NCBI GenBank assembly: GCA_031769625.1
Contig: JAUIMM010002314.1
Span: 186,001-250,000 of the forward strand
Length of the DNA: 64,000 nucleotides
Reading direction: 5' to 3'
Source: Taudactylus pleione
Taxonomy: Eukaryota > Chordata > Amphibia > Anura > Myobatrachidae
In this document: positions 48,744 to 61,622 of the stretch, in pieces
Position numbering within the stretch: position 1 is the stretch's first letter
Layout: each line of letters begins with the position of its first letter
Program-made: the position numbers and the translations under genes
Notes under the pieces: model-generated
The model's input: only the letters and a program-made list of their open reading frames with translations
Database searches by the model: none
What the model was told of the DNA's origin: nothing

Positions 48744-50583
48744 TCCTCTTGTAGCAAACACAGACAGCTCAAAATTTCACTGGATGTGTTGAAGACCAAG
48801 ACCCACAAATGTGATGTGAAATGGTTTTTCTCCCATGTTGCGTTTAAGAGAAAACAGCAATTGCTCGTTTTAGGCCAAAATGCATTGAAAGCAATGGAAA
48901 CAACAAAAGCGCATACTTTGTGTTATCTCCTCTTGTAGCAAACACAGACAGCTCAAAATTTCACTGGATGTGTTGAAGACCAAGACCCACAAATGTGATG
49001 TGAAATGGTTATTCTCCCATGTTGCGTTTAAGAGAAAACAGCAATTGCTCGTTTTAGGCCAAAATGCATTGAAAGCAATGGAAACAACAAAAGCGCATAC
49101 TTTGTGTTATCTCCTCTTGTAGCAAACACAGACAGCTCAAAATTTCACTGGATGTGTTGAAGACCAAGACCCACAAATGTGATGTGAAATGGTTATTCTC
49201 CCATGTTGCGTTTAAGAGAAAACAGCAATTGCTCGTTTTAGGCCAAAATGCATTGAAAGCAATGGAAACAACAAAAGCGCATACTTTGTGTTATCTCCTC
49301 TTGTAGCAAACACAGACAGCTCAAAATTTCACTGGATGTGTTGAAGACCAAGACCCACAAATGTGATGTGAAATGGTTTTTCTCTCATGTTCTGTTTAAG
49401 AGAAAACTGCAAATGCACGTTTTAGGCCAAAATGCATTGAAAGCAATGGAAACAACAAAAGCGCATACTTTGTGTTATCTCCTCTTGTAGCAAACACAGA
49501 CAGCTCAAAATTTCACCAGATCTGTTGAAGACCAAGACCCACAAATGTGATGTGAAATGGTTTTTCTCCCATGTTGCGTTTAAGAGAAAACAGCAAATGC
49601 ACGTTTTAGGCCAAAATGCATTGAAAACAATGGAAACAACAAAAGCGCATACTTTGTGTTATCTCCTCTTGTAGCAAACACAGACAGCTCAAAATTTCAC
49701 TGGATGTGTTGAAGACCAAGACCCAAAAAATGTGATGTGAAATGGTTTTTCTCCCATGTTGCGTTTAAGAGAAAACAGCAATTGCTCGTTTTAGGCCAAA
49801 ATGCATTGAAAGCAATGGAAACAACAAAAGCGCATACTTTGTGTTATCTCCTCTTGTAGCAAACACAGACAGCTCAAAATTTCACTGGATGTGTTGAAGA
49901 CCAAGACCCACAAATGTGATGTGAAATGGTTTTCTCTCATGTTGCGTTTAAGAGAAAACTGCAAATGCACGTTTTAGGCCAAAATGCATTGAAAGCAATG
50001 GAAATAACAAAAGCGCATACTTTGTGTTATCTCCTCTTGTAGCAAACACAGACAGCTCAAAATTTCACCAGATCTGTTGAAGACCAAGACCCACAAATGT
50101 GATGTGAAATGGTTTTTCTCCCATGTTGCATTTAAGAGAAAACAGCAAATGAACGTTTTAGGCCAAAATGCATTGAAAACAATGGAAACATCAAAAGCGC
50201 ATACTTTGTGTTATCTCCTCTTGTAGCAAACACAGACAGCTCAAAATTTCACCGGATGTGTTGAAGACCAAGACCCACAAATGTGATGTGAAATGGTTTT
50301 TCTCTCATGTTGTGTTTAAGAGAAAACAGCAAATGCAGGTTTTAGGCCAAAATGCATTGAAAGCAATGGAAATAACAAGAGCGCATCCTTTGTGTTATCT
50401 CCTCTTGTAGCAAACACAGACAGCTCAAAATTTCACCAGATCTGTTGAAGACCAAGCCCCACAAATGTGATGTGAAATGGTTTTTCTCCCATGTTGCGTT
50501 TAAGAGAAAACAGCAAATGCACGTTTTAGGCCAAAATGCTTTGAAAACAATGGAAACAACAAAAGCGCATCCTTTGTGTTATC

Positions 50584-53500
50584 TCCTCTTGTAGCAAACA
50601 CAGACAGCTCAAAATTTCACGAGATGTGTTGAAGACCAAGACCCACAAATGTGATGTGAAATGGTTTTTCTCCCATGTTGCGTTTAAGAGAAAACAGCAA
50701 TTGCTCGTTTTAGGCCAAAATGCATTGAAAGCAATGGAAACAACAAAAGCGCATACTTTGTGTTATCTCCTCTTGTAGCAAACACAGACAGCTCAAAATT
50801 TCACTGGATGTGTTGAAGACCAAGACCCACAAATTTGATGTGAAATGGTTATTCTCCCATGTTGCGTTTAAGAGAAAACAGCAATTGCTCGTTTTAGGCC
50901 AAAATGCATTGAAAGCAATGGAAACAACAAAAGCGCATACTTTGTGTTATCTCCTCTTGTAGCAAACACAGACAGCTCAAAATTTCACTGGATGTGTTGA
51001 AGACCAAGACCCACAAATGTGATGTGAAATGGTTTTTCTCCCATGTTGCATTTAAGAGAAAACAGCAAATGCATGTTTTAGGCCAAAATGCATTGAAAGC
51101 AATGGAAACAACAAAAGCGCATACATTGTGATATCTCCTCTTGTAGCAAACACAGACAGCTCAAAATTTCACTGGATGTGTTGAAGACCAAGACCCACAA
51201 ATGTGATGTGAAATGGTTTTTCTCTCATGTTGTGTTTAAGAGAAAACAGCCAATGCACGTTTTAGGCCAAAATGCATTGAAAGCAATGGAAATAACAAAA
51301 GCGCATCCTTTGGGTTATCTCCTCTTGTAGCAAACACAGACAGCTCAAAATTTCACTGGATCTGTTGAAGACCAAGACCCACAAATGTGATGTGAAATGG
51401 TTTTTCTCCCATGTTGCATTTAAGAGAAAACAGCAAATGCATGTTTTAGGCTAAAATGCATTGAAAGCAATGGAAACAACAAAAGCGCATACATTGTGAT
51501 TTCTCCTCTTGTAGCAAACACAGACAGCTCAAAATTTCACTGGATGTGTTGAAGACCAAGACCCACAAATGTGATGTGAAATGGTTTTTCTCCCATGTTG
51601 CGTTTAAGAGAAAACAGCAATTGCTCGTTTTAGGCCAAAATGCATTGAAAGCAATGGAAACAACAAAAGTGCATACTTTGTGTTATCTCCTCTTGTAGCA
51701 AACACAGACAGCTCAAAATTTCACTGGATGTGTTGAAGACCAAGACCCACAAATGTGATGTGAAATGGTTTTTCTCTCATGTTGTGTTTAAGAGAAAACT
51801 GCAAATGCACGTTTTAGGCCAAAATGCATTGAAAGCAATGGAAATAACAAAAGCGCATACTTTGTGTTATCTCCTCTTGTAGCAAACACAGACAGCTCAA
51901 AATTTCATCAGATCTGTTGAAGACCAAGACCCAGAAATGTGATGTGAAATGGTTTTTCTCCCATGTTGCGTTTAAGAGAAAACAGCAAATGCACGTTTTA
52001 GGCCAAAATGCTTTGAAAACAATGGAAACAACAAAAGCGCATCCTTTGTGTTATCTCCTCTTGTAGCAAACACAGACAGCTCAAAATTTCACGAGATGTG
52101 TTGAAGACCAAGACCCACAAATGTGATGTGAAATGGTTTTTCTCCCATGTTGCGTTTAAGAGAAAACAGCAATTGCTCGTTTTAGGCCAAAATGCATTGA
52201 AAGCAATGGAAACAACAAAAGCGCATACTTTGTGTTATCTCCTCTTGTAGCAAACACAGACAGCTCAAAATTTCACTGGATGTGTTGAAGACCAAGACCC
52301 ACAAATTTGATGTGAATTGGTTATTCTCCCATGTTGCGTTTAAGAGAAAACAGCAATTGCTCGTTTTAGGCCAAAATGCATTGAAAGCAATGGAAACAAC
52401 AAAAGCGCATACTTTGTGTTATCTCCTCTTGTAGCAAACACAGACAGCTCAAAATTTCACTGGATGTGTTGAAGACCAAGACCCACAAATGTGATGTGAA
52501 ATGGTTTTTCTCCCATGTTGCATTTAAGAGAAAACAGCAAATGCATGTTTTAGGCCAAAATGCATTGAAAGCAATGGAAACAACAAAAGCGCATACATTG
52601 TGATATCTCCTCTTGTAGCAAACACAGACAGCTCAAAATTTCACTGGATGTGTTGAAGACCAAGACCCACAAATGTGATGTGAAATGGTTTTTCTCTCAT
52701 GTTGTGTTTAAGAGAAAACAGCCAATGCACGTTTTAGGCCAAAATGCATTGAAAGCAATGGAAATAACAAAAGCGCATCCTTTGGGTTATCTCCTCTTGT
52801 AGCAAACACAGACAGCTCAAAATTTCACTGGATCTGTTGAAGACCAAGACCCACAAATGTGATGTGAAATGGTTTTTCTCCCATGTTGCATTTAAGAGAA
52901 AACAGCAAATGCATGTTTTAGGCTAAAATGCATTGAAAGCAATGGAAACAACAAAAGCGCATACATTGTGATTTCTCCTCTTGTAGCAAACACAGACAGC
53001 TCAAAATTTCACTGGATGTGTTGAAGACCAAGACCCACAAATGTGATGTGAAATGGTTTTTCTCCCATGTTGCGTTTAAGAGAAAACAGCAATTGCTCGT
53101 TTTAGGCCAAAATGCATTGAAAGCAATGGAAACAACAAAAGTGCATACTTTGTGTTATCTCCTCTTGTAGCAAACACAGACAGCTCAAAATTTCACTGGA
53201 TGTGTTGAAGACCAAGACCCACAAATGTGATGTGAAATGGTTTTTCTCTCATGTTGTGTTTAAGAGAAAACTGCAAATGCACGTTTTAGGCCAAAATGCA
53301 TTGAAAGCAATGGAAATAACAAAAGCGCATACTTTGTGTTATCTCCTCTTGTAGCAAACACAGACAGCTCAAAATTTCACCAGATCTGTTGAAGACCAAG
53401 ACCCAGAAATGTGATGTGAAATGGTTTTTCTCCCATGTTGCGTTTAAGAGAAAACAGCAAATGCACGTTTTAGGCCAAAATGCATTGAAAACAATGGAAA

Positions 53501-56470
53501 CAACAAAAGCGCATACTTTGTGTTATCTCCTCTTGTAGCAAACACAGACAGCTCAAAATTTCACTGGATGTGTTGAAGACCAAGACCTACAAATGTGATG
53601 TGAAATGGTTTTTCTCCCATGTTGCGTTTAAGAGAAAACAGCAATTGCTCGTTTTAAGCCAAAACGCATTGAAAGCAATGGAAACAACAAAAGCGCATAC
53701 TTTGTGTTATCTCCTCTTGTAGCAAACACAGACAGCTCAAAATTTCACTGGATGTGTTGAAGACCAAGACCCACAAATGTGATGTGAAATGGTTTTTCTC
53801 TCATGTTGCGTTTAAGAGAAAACAGCAAATGCATGTTTTAGGCCAAAATGCATTGAAAGCAATGGAAACAACAAAAGCGCATACATTGTGATATCTCCTC
53901 TTGTAGCAAACACAGACAGCTCAAAATGTCACTGGATGTGTTGAAGACCAAGACACACAAATGTGATGTGAAATTGTTTTTCTCCCATGTTGCGTTTAAG
54001 AGAAAACAGCAATTGCTCGTTTTAGGCCAAAATGCATTGAAAGCAATGGAAACAACAAAAGCGCATACTTTGTGTTATCTCCTCTTGTAGCAAACACAGA
54101 CAGCTCAAAATTTCACTGGATGTGTTGAAGACCAAGACCCACAAATGTGATGTGAAATGGTTTTTCTCTCATGTTGTGTTTAAGAGAAAACAGCAAATGC
54201 ACGTTTTAGGCCAAAATGCATTGAAAGCAATGGAAATAACAAAAGTGCATCCTTTGTGTTATCTCCTCTTGTAGCAAACACAGACAGCTCAAAATTTCAC
54301 CAGATCTGTTGAAGACCAAGACCCACAAATGTGATGTGAAATGGTTTTTCTCCCATGTTGCATTTAAGAGAAAACAGCAAATGAACGTTTTAGGCCAAAA
54401 TGCATTGAAAACAATGGAAACAACAAAAGCGCATACTTTGTGTTATCTCCTCTTGTAGCAAACACAGACAGCTCAAAATTTCACTGGATGTGTTGAAGAC
54501 CAAGACCCACAAATGTGATGTGAAATGGTTTTTCTCCCATGTTGCGTTTAAGAGAAAACAGCAATTGCTCGTTTTAGGCCAAAATGCATTGAAAGCAATG
54601 GAAACAACAAAAGCGCATACTTTGTGTTATCTCCTCTTGTAGCAAACACAGACAGCTCAAAATTTCACTGGATGTGTTGAAGACCAAGACCCACAAATGT
54701 GATGTGAAATGGTTTTTCTCCCATGTTGCGTTTAAGAGAAAACAGCAAATGCATGTTTTAGGCCAAAATGCATTGAAAGCAATGGAAACAACAAAAGCGC
54801 ATACTTTGTGTTATCTCCTCTTGTAGCAAACACAGACAGCTCAAAATTTCACTGGATGTGTTGAAGACCAAGACACACAAATGTGATGTGAAATGGTTTT
54901 TCTCCCATGTTGCGTTTAAGAGAAAACAGCAATTGCTCGTTTTAGGCCAAAATGCATTGAAAGCAATGGAAACAACAAAAGCGCATACTTTGTGTTATCT
55001 CCTCTTGTAGCAAACACAGACAGCTCAAAATTTCACTGGATGTGTTGAAGACCAAGACCCACAAATGTGATGTGAAATGGTTTTTCTCTCATGTTGTGTT
55101 TAAGAGAAAACAGCAAATGCACGTTTTAGGCCAAAATGCATTGAAAGCAATGGAAATAACAAAAGTGCATCCTTTGTGTTATTTCATCTTGTAGGAAACA
55201 CAGACAGCTCAAAATTTCACCAGATCTGTTGAAGACCAAGACCCACAAATGTGATGTGAAATGGTTTTTCTCCCATGTTGCATTTAAGAGAAAACAGCAA
55301 ATGAACGTTTTAGGCCAAAATGCATTGAAAACAATGGAAACAACAAAAGCGCATACTTTGTGTTATCTCCTCTTGTAGCAAACACAGACAGCTCAAAATT
55401 TCACTGGATGTGTTGAAGACCAAGACCCACAAATGTGATGTGAAATGGTTTTTCTCTCATGTTGTGTTTAAGAGAAAACAGCAAATGCACGTTTTAGGCC
55501 AAAATGCATTGAAAGCAATGGAAATAACAAAAGCGCATCCTTTGTGTTATCTCCTCTTGTAGCAAACACAGACAGCTCAAAATTTCACTGGATGTGTTGA
55601 AGACCAAGACCCACAAATGTGATGTGAAATGGTTTTTCTCCCATGTTGCGTTTAAGAGAAAACAGCAAATGCATGTTTTAGGCCAAAATGCATTGAAAGC
55701 AATGGAAACAACAAAAGCGCATACATTGTGATATCTCCTCTTGTAGCAAACACAGGCAGCTCAAAATTTCACAGCATGTGTTGAAGACCAAGACCCACAA
55801 ATGTGATGTGAAATGGTTTTCTCTCATGTTGCGTTTAAGAGAAAACTGCAAATGCACGTTTTAGGCCAAAATGCATTGAAAGCAATGGAAATAACAAAAG
55901 CGGATACTTTGTGTTATCTCCTCTTGTAGCAAACACAGACAGCTCAAAATTTCACCAGATCTGTTGAAGACCAAGACCCACAAATGTGATGTGAAATGGT
56001 TTTTCTCCCATGTTGCATTTAAGAGAAAACAGCAAATGAACGTTTTAGGCCAAAATGCATTGAAAGCAATGGAAATAACAAAAGCGCATACTTTGTGTTA
56101 TCTCCTCTTGTAGCAAACACAGACAGCTCAAAATTTCACCAGATCTGTTGAAGACCAAGACCCAGAAATGTGATGTGAAATGGTTTTTCTCCCATGTTGC
56201 GTTTAAGAGAAAACAGCAAATGCACGTTTTAGGCCAAAATGCTTTGAAAACAATGGAAACAACAAAAGCGCATCCTTTGTGTTATCTCCTCTTGTAGCAA
56301 ACACAGACAGCTCAAAATTTCACGAGATGTGTTGAAGACCAAGACCCACAAATGTGATGTGAAATGGTTTTTCTCCCATGTTGCGTTTAAGAGAAAACAG
56401 CAATTGCTCGTTTTAGGCCAAAATGCATTGAAAGCAATGGAAACAACAAAAGCGCATACTTTGTGTTATC
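50584..56470 (+). repeat. HOR-F super-unit copy 3: 32 monomers, shortened
   Basis: It matches the previous super-unit at an offset of 9,199 for the first 15 monomers. It then retains an extra cccagaaatg monomer at 53344 and continues at an offset of about 9,382 through the rare ttcatcttgtagg marker (55183, matching 45801). It stops before the cccaaaaaatg region, which does not recur again in the window. Here the aggcagctc; atgaacg; cccagaaatg; cacgagatg series at 55736-56470 occurs once and lacks the extra bases seen at 46.9 kb. A private tttcatcagatct lies near 51904. Confidence 0.9.
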
Positions 56471-59046
56471 TCCTCTTGTAGCAAACACAGACAGCTCAAA
56501 ATTTCACTGGATGTGTTGAAGACCAAGACCCACAAATGTGATGTGAAATGGTTTTTCTCCCATGTTGCGTTTAAGAGAAAACAGCAAATGCATGTTTTAG
56601 GCCAAAATGCATTGAAAGCAATGGAAACAACAAAAGCGCATACATTGTGATATCTCCTCTTGTAGCAAACACAGACAGCTCAAAATTTCACTGGATGTGT
56701 TGAAGACCAAGACCCACAAATGTGATGTGAAATGGTTTTTCTCTCATGTTGTGTTTAAGAGAAAACAGCCAATGCACGTTTTAGGCCAAAATGCATTGAA
56801 AGCAATGGAAATAACAAAAGCGCATCCTTTGGGTTATCTCCTCTTGTAGCAAACACAGACAGCTCAAAATTTCACTGGATCTGTTGAAGACCAAGACCCA
56901 CAAATGTGATGTGAAATGGTTTTTCTCCCATGTTGCATTTAAGAGAAAACAGCAAATGCATGTTTTAGGCTAAAATGCATTGAAAGCAATGGAAACAACA
57001 AAAGCGCATACATTGTGATTTCTCCTCTTGTAGCAAACACAGACAGCTCAAAATTTCACTGGATGTGTTGAAGACCAAGACCCACAAATGTGATGTGAAA
57101 TGGTTTTTCTCCCATGTTGCGTTTAAGAGAAAACAGCAATTGCTCGTTTTAGGCCAAAATGCATTGAAAGCAATGGAAACAACAAAAGTGCATACTTTGT
57201 GTTATCTCCTCTTGTAGCAAACACAGACAGCTCAAAATTTCACTGGATGTGTTGAAGACCAAGACCCACAAATGTGATGTGAAATGGTTTTTCTCTCATG
57301 TTGTGTTTAAGAGAAAACTGCAAATGCACGTTTTAGGCCAAAATGCATTGAAAGCAATGGAAATAACAAAAGCGCATACTTTGTGTTATCTCCTCTTGTA
57401 GCAAACACAGACAGCTCAAAATTTCACCAGATCTGTTGAAGACCAAGACCCAGAAATGTGATGTGAAATGGTTTTTCTCCCATGTTGCGTTTAAGAGAAA
57501 ACAGCAAATGCACGTTTTAGGCCAAAATGCATTGAAAACAATGGAAACAACAAAAGCGCATACTTTGTGTTATCTCCTCTTGTAGCAAACACAGACAGCT
57601 CAAAATTTCACTGGATGTGTTGAAGACCAAGACCTACAAATGTGATGTGAAATGGTTTTTCTCCCATGTTGCGTTTAAGAGAAAACAGCAATTGCTCGTT
57701 TTAAGCCAAAACGCATTGAAAGCAATGGAAACAACAAAAGCGCATACTTTGTGTTATCTCCTCTTGTAGCAAACACAGACAGCTCAAAATTTCACTGGAT
57801 GTGTTGAAGACCAAGACCCACAAATGTGATGTGAAATGGTTTTTCTCTCATGTTGCGTTTAAGAGAAAACAGCAAATGCATGTTTTAGGCCAAAATGCAT
57901 TGAAAGCAATGGAAACAACAAAAGCGCATACATTGTGATATCTCCTCTTGTAGCAAACACAGACAGCTCAAAATGTCACTGGATGTGTTGAAGACCAAGA
58001 CACACAAATGTGATGTGAAATTGTTTTTCTCCCATGTTGCGTTTAAGAGAAAACAGCAATTGCTCGTTTTAGGCCAAAATGCATTGAAAGCAATGGAAAC
58101 AACAAAAGCGCATACTTTGTGTTATCTCCTCTTGTAGCAAACACAGACAGCTCAAAATTTCACTGGATGTGTTGAAGACCAAGACCCACAAATGTGATGT
58201 GAAATGGTTTTTCTCTCATGTTGTGTTTAAGAGAAAACAGCAAATGCACGTTTTAGGCCAAAATGCATTGAAAGCAATGGAAATAACAAAAGTGCATCCT
58301 TTGTGTTATCTCCTCTTGTAGCAAACACAGACAGCTCAAAATTTCACCAGATCTGTTGAAGACCAAGACCCACAAATGTGATGTGAAATGGTTTTTCTCC
58401 CATGTTGCATTTAAGAGAAAACAGCAAATGAACGTTTTAGGCCAAAATGCATTGAAAACAATGGAAACAACAAAAGCGCATACTTTGTGTTATCTCCTCT
58501 TGTAGCAAACACAGACAGCTCAAAATTTCACTGGATGTGTTGAAGACCAAGACCCACAAATGTGATGTGAAATGGTTTTTCTCCCATGTTGCGTTTAAGA
58601 GAAAACAGCAATTGCTCGTTTTAGGCCAAAATGCATTGAAAGCAATGGAAACAACAAAAGCGCATACTTTGTGTTATCTCCTCTTGTAGCAAACACAGAC
58701 AGCTCAAAATTTCACTGGATGTGTTGAAGACCAAGTCCCACAAATGTGATGTGAAATGGTTTTTCTCCCATGTTGCGTTTAAGAGAAAACAGCAAATGCA
58801 TGTTTTAGGCCAAAATGCATTGAAAGCAATGGAAACAACAAAAGCGCATACATTGTGTTATCTCCTCTTGTAGCAAACACAGACAGCTCAAAATTTCACT
58901 GGATGTGTTGAAGACCAAGACACACAAATGTGATGTGAAATGGTTTTTCTCCCATGTTGCGTTTAAGAGAAAACAGCAATTGCTCGTTTTAGGCCAAAAT
59001 GCATTGAAAGCAATGGAAACAACAAAAGCGCATACTTTGTGTTATC
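56471..59046 (+). repeat. HOR-G copy 1: 14-monomer unit
   Basis: The length is exactly 14 x 184. The order is catg/acattgtgata; cagccaatgcacg; actggatctg/ggctaaaatg; ctcg/aagtgc; ctctc; cccagaaatg; cctacaaatg/aagccaaaac; ctctc/catg; atgtcactgg/gaaattg; ctctc/aagtgcatcc; accagatctg/atgaacg; ctcg; catg/acattgtgtta; and gacacacaa. The first monomer has gcgttt where copy 2 has gcattt, and aagtcccac near 58735 is private to this copy. Monomers 57391-59046 also match 53344-54999 at an offset of 4,047. Confidence 0.92.
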
Positions 59047-61622
59047 TCCTCTTGTAGCAAACACAGACAGCTCAAAATTTCACTGGATGTGTTGAAGACC
59101 AAGACCCACAAATGTGATGTGAAATGGTTTTTCTCCCATGTTGCATTTAAGAGAAAACAGCAAATGCATGTTTTAGGCCAAAATGCATTGAAAGCAATGG
59201 AAACAACAAAAGCGCATACATTGTGATATCTCCTCTTGTAGCAAACACAGACAGCTCAAAATTTCACTGGATGTGTTGAAGACCAAGACCCACAAATGTG
59301 ATGTGAAATGGTTTTTCTCTCATGTTGTGTTTAAGAGAAAACAGCCAATGCACGTTTTAGGCCAAAATGCATTGAAAGCAATGGAAATAACAAAAGCGCA
59401 TCCTTTGGGTTATCTCCTCTTGTAGCAAACACAGACAGCTCAAAATTTCACTGGATCTGTTGAAGACCAAGACCCACAAATGTGATGTGAAATGGTTTTT
59501 CTCCCATGTTGCATTTAAGAGAAAACAGCAAATGCATGTTTTAGGCTAAAATGCATTGAAAGCAATGGAAACAACAAAAGCGCATACATTGTGATTTCTC
59601 CTCTTGTAGCAAACACAGACAGCTCAAAATTTCACTGGATGTGTTGAAGACCAAGACCCACAAATGTGATGTGAAATGGTTTTTCTCCCATGTTGCGTTT
59701 AAGAGAAAACAGCAATTGCTCGTTTTAGGCCAAAATGCATTGAAAGCAATGGAAACAACAAAAGTGCATACTTTGTGTTATCTCCTCTTGTAGCAAACAC
59801 AGACAGCTCAAAATTTCACTGGATGTGTTGAAGACCAAGACCCACAAATGTGATGTGAAATGGTTTTTCTCTCATGTTGTGTTTAAGAGAAAACTGCAAA
59901 TGCACGTTTTAGGCCAAAATGCATTGAAAGCAATGGAAATAACAAAAGCGCATACTTTGTGTTATCTCCTCTTGTAGCAAACACAGACAGCTCAAAATTT
60001 CACCAGATCTGTTGAAGACCAAGACCCAGAAATGTGATGTGAAATGGTTTTTCTCCCATGTTGCGTTTAAGAGAAAACAGCAAATGCACGTTTTAGGCCA
60101 AAATGCATTGAAAACAATGGAAACAACAAAAGCGCATACTTTGTGTTATCTCCTCTTGTAGCAAACACAGACAGCTCAAAATTTCACTGGATGTGTTGAA
60201 GACCAAGACCTACAAATGTGATGTGAATTGTTTTTTCTCCCATGTTGCGTTTAAGAGAAAACAGCAATTGCTCGTTTTAAGCCAAAACGCATTGAAAGCA
60301 ATGGAAACAACAAAAGCGCATACTTTGTGTTATCTCCTCTTGTAGCAAACACAGACAGCTCAAAATTTCACTGGATGTGTTGAAGACCAAGACCCACAAA
60401 TGTGATGTGAAATGGTTTTTCTCTCATGTTGCGTTTAAGAGAAAACAGCAAATGCATGTTTTAGGCCAAAATGCATTGAAAGCAATGGAAACAACAAAAG
60501 CGCATACATTGTGATATCTCCTCTTGTAGCAAACACAGACAGCTCAAAATGTCACTGGATGTGTTGAAGACCAAGACACACAAATGTGATGTGAAATTGT
60601 TTTTCTCCCATGTTGCGTTTAAGAGAAAACAGCAATTGCTCGTTTTAGGCCAAAATGCATTGAAAGCAATGGAAACAACAAAAGCGCATACTTTGTGTTA
60701 TCTCCTCTTGTAGCAAACACAGACAGCTCAAAATTTCACTGGATGTGTTGAAGACCAAGACCCACAAATGTGATGTGAAATGGTTTTTCTCTCATGTTGT
60801 GTTTAAGAGAAAACAGCAAATGCACGTTTTAGGCCAAAATGCATTGAAAGCAATGGAAATAACAAAAGTGCATCCTTTGTGTTATCTCCTCTTGTAGCAA
60901 ACACAGACAGCTCAAAATTTCACCAGATCTGTTGAAGACCAAGACCCACAAATGTGATGTGAAATGGTTTTTCTCCCATGTTGCATTTAAGAGAAAACAG
61001 CAAATGAATGTTTTAGGCCAAAATGCATTGAAAACAATGGAAACAACAAAAGCGCATACTTTGTGTTATCTCCTCTTGTAGCAAACACAGACAGCTCAAA
61101 ATTTCACTGGATGTGTTGAAGACCAAGACCCACAAATGTGATGTGAAATGGTTTTTCTCCCATGTTGCGTTTAAGAGAAAACAGCAATTGCTCGTTTTAG
61201 GCCAAAATGCATTGAAAGCAATGGAAACAACAAAAGCGCATACTTTGTGTTATCTCCTCTTGTAGCAAACACAGACAGCTCAAAATTTCACTGGATGTGT
61301 TGAAGACCAAGACCCACAAATGTGATGTGAAATGGTTTTTCTCCCATGTTGCGTTTAAGAGAAAACAGCAAATGCATGTTTTAGGCCAAAATGCATTGAA
61401 AGCAATGGAAACAACAAAAGCGCATACATTGTGTTATCTCCTCTTGTAGCAAACACAGACAGCTCAAAATTTCACTGGATGTGTTGAAGACCAAGACACA
61501 CAAATGTGATGTGAAATGGTTTTTCTCCCATGTTGCGTTTAAGAGAAAACAGCAATTGCTCGTTTTAGGCCAAAATGCATTGAAAGCAATGGAAACAACA
61601 AAAGCGCATACTTTGTGTTATC
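59047..61622 (+). repeat. HOR-G copy 2: 14-monomer unit
   Basis: This tandem copy lies at an offset of 2,576 with the same monomer order. Private changes are gaattgttttttctccc near 60227 and atgaatg near 61006, where the relatives have gaaatgg and atgaacg; the second is a CG-to-TG change. Confidence 0.92.

Larger units (their letters stand above)
41385..50583 (+). repeat. HOR-F super-unit copy 2: 50 monomers, 9,199 bp
   Basis: Its first 18 monomers follow the previous super-unit. The middle is rebuilt: a run including cccataaatg (near 44758), ttatttcatcttgtagg (near 45799) and a partly duplicated five-monomer stretch (46354-47272 and 47273-48191). Its end (48744-50583) follows the previous copy at an offset of 9,199. 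One extra A occurs at gttgaaagacc near 44009. The indel cluster and chimeric monomers in the middle are listed separately. Confidence 0.9.
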
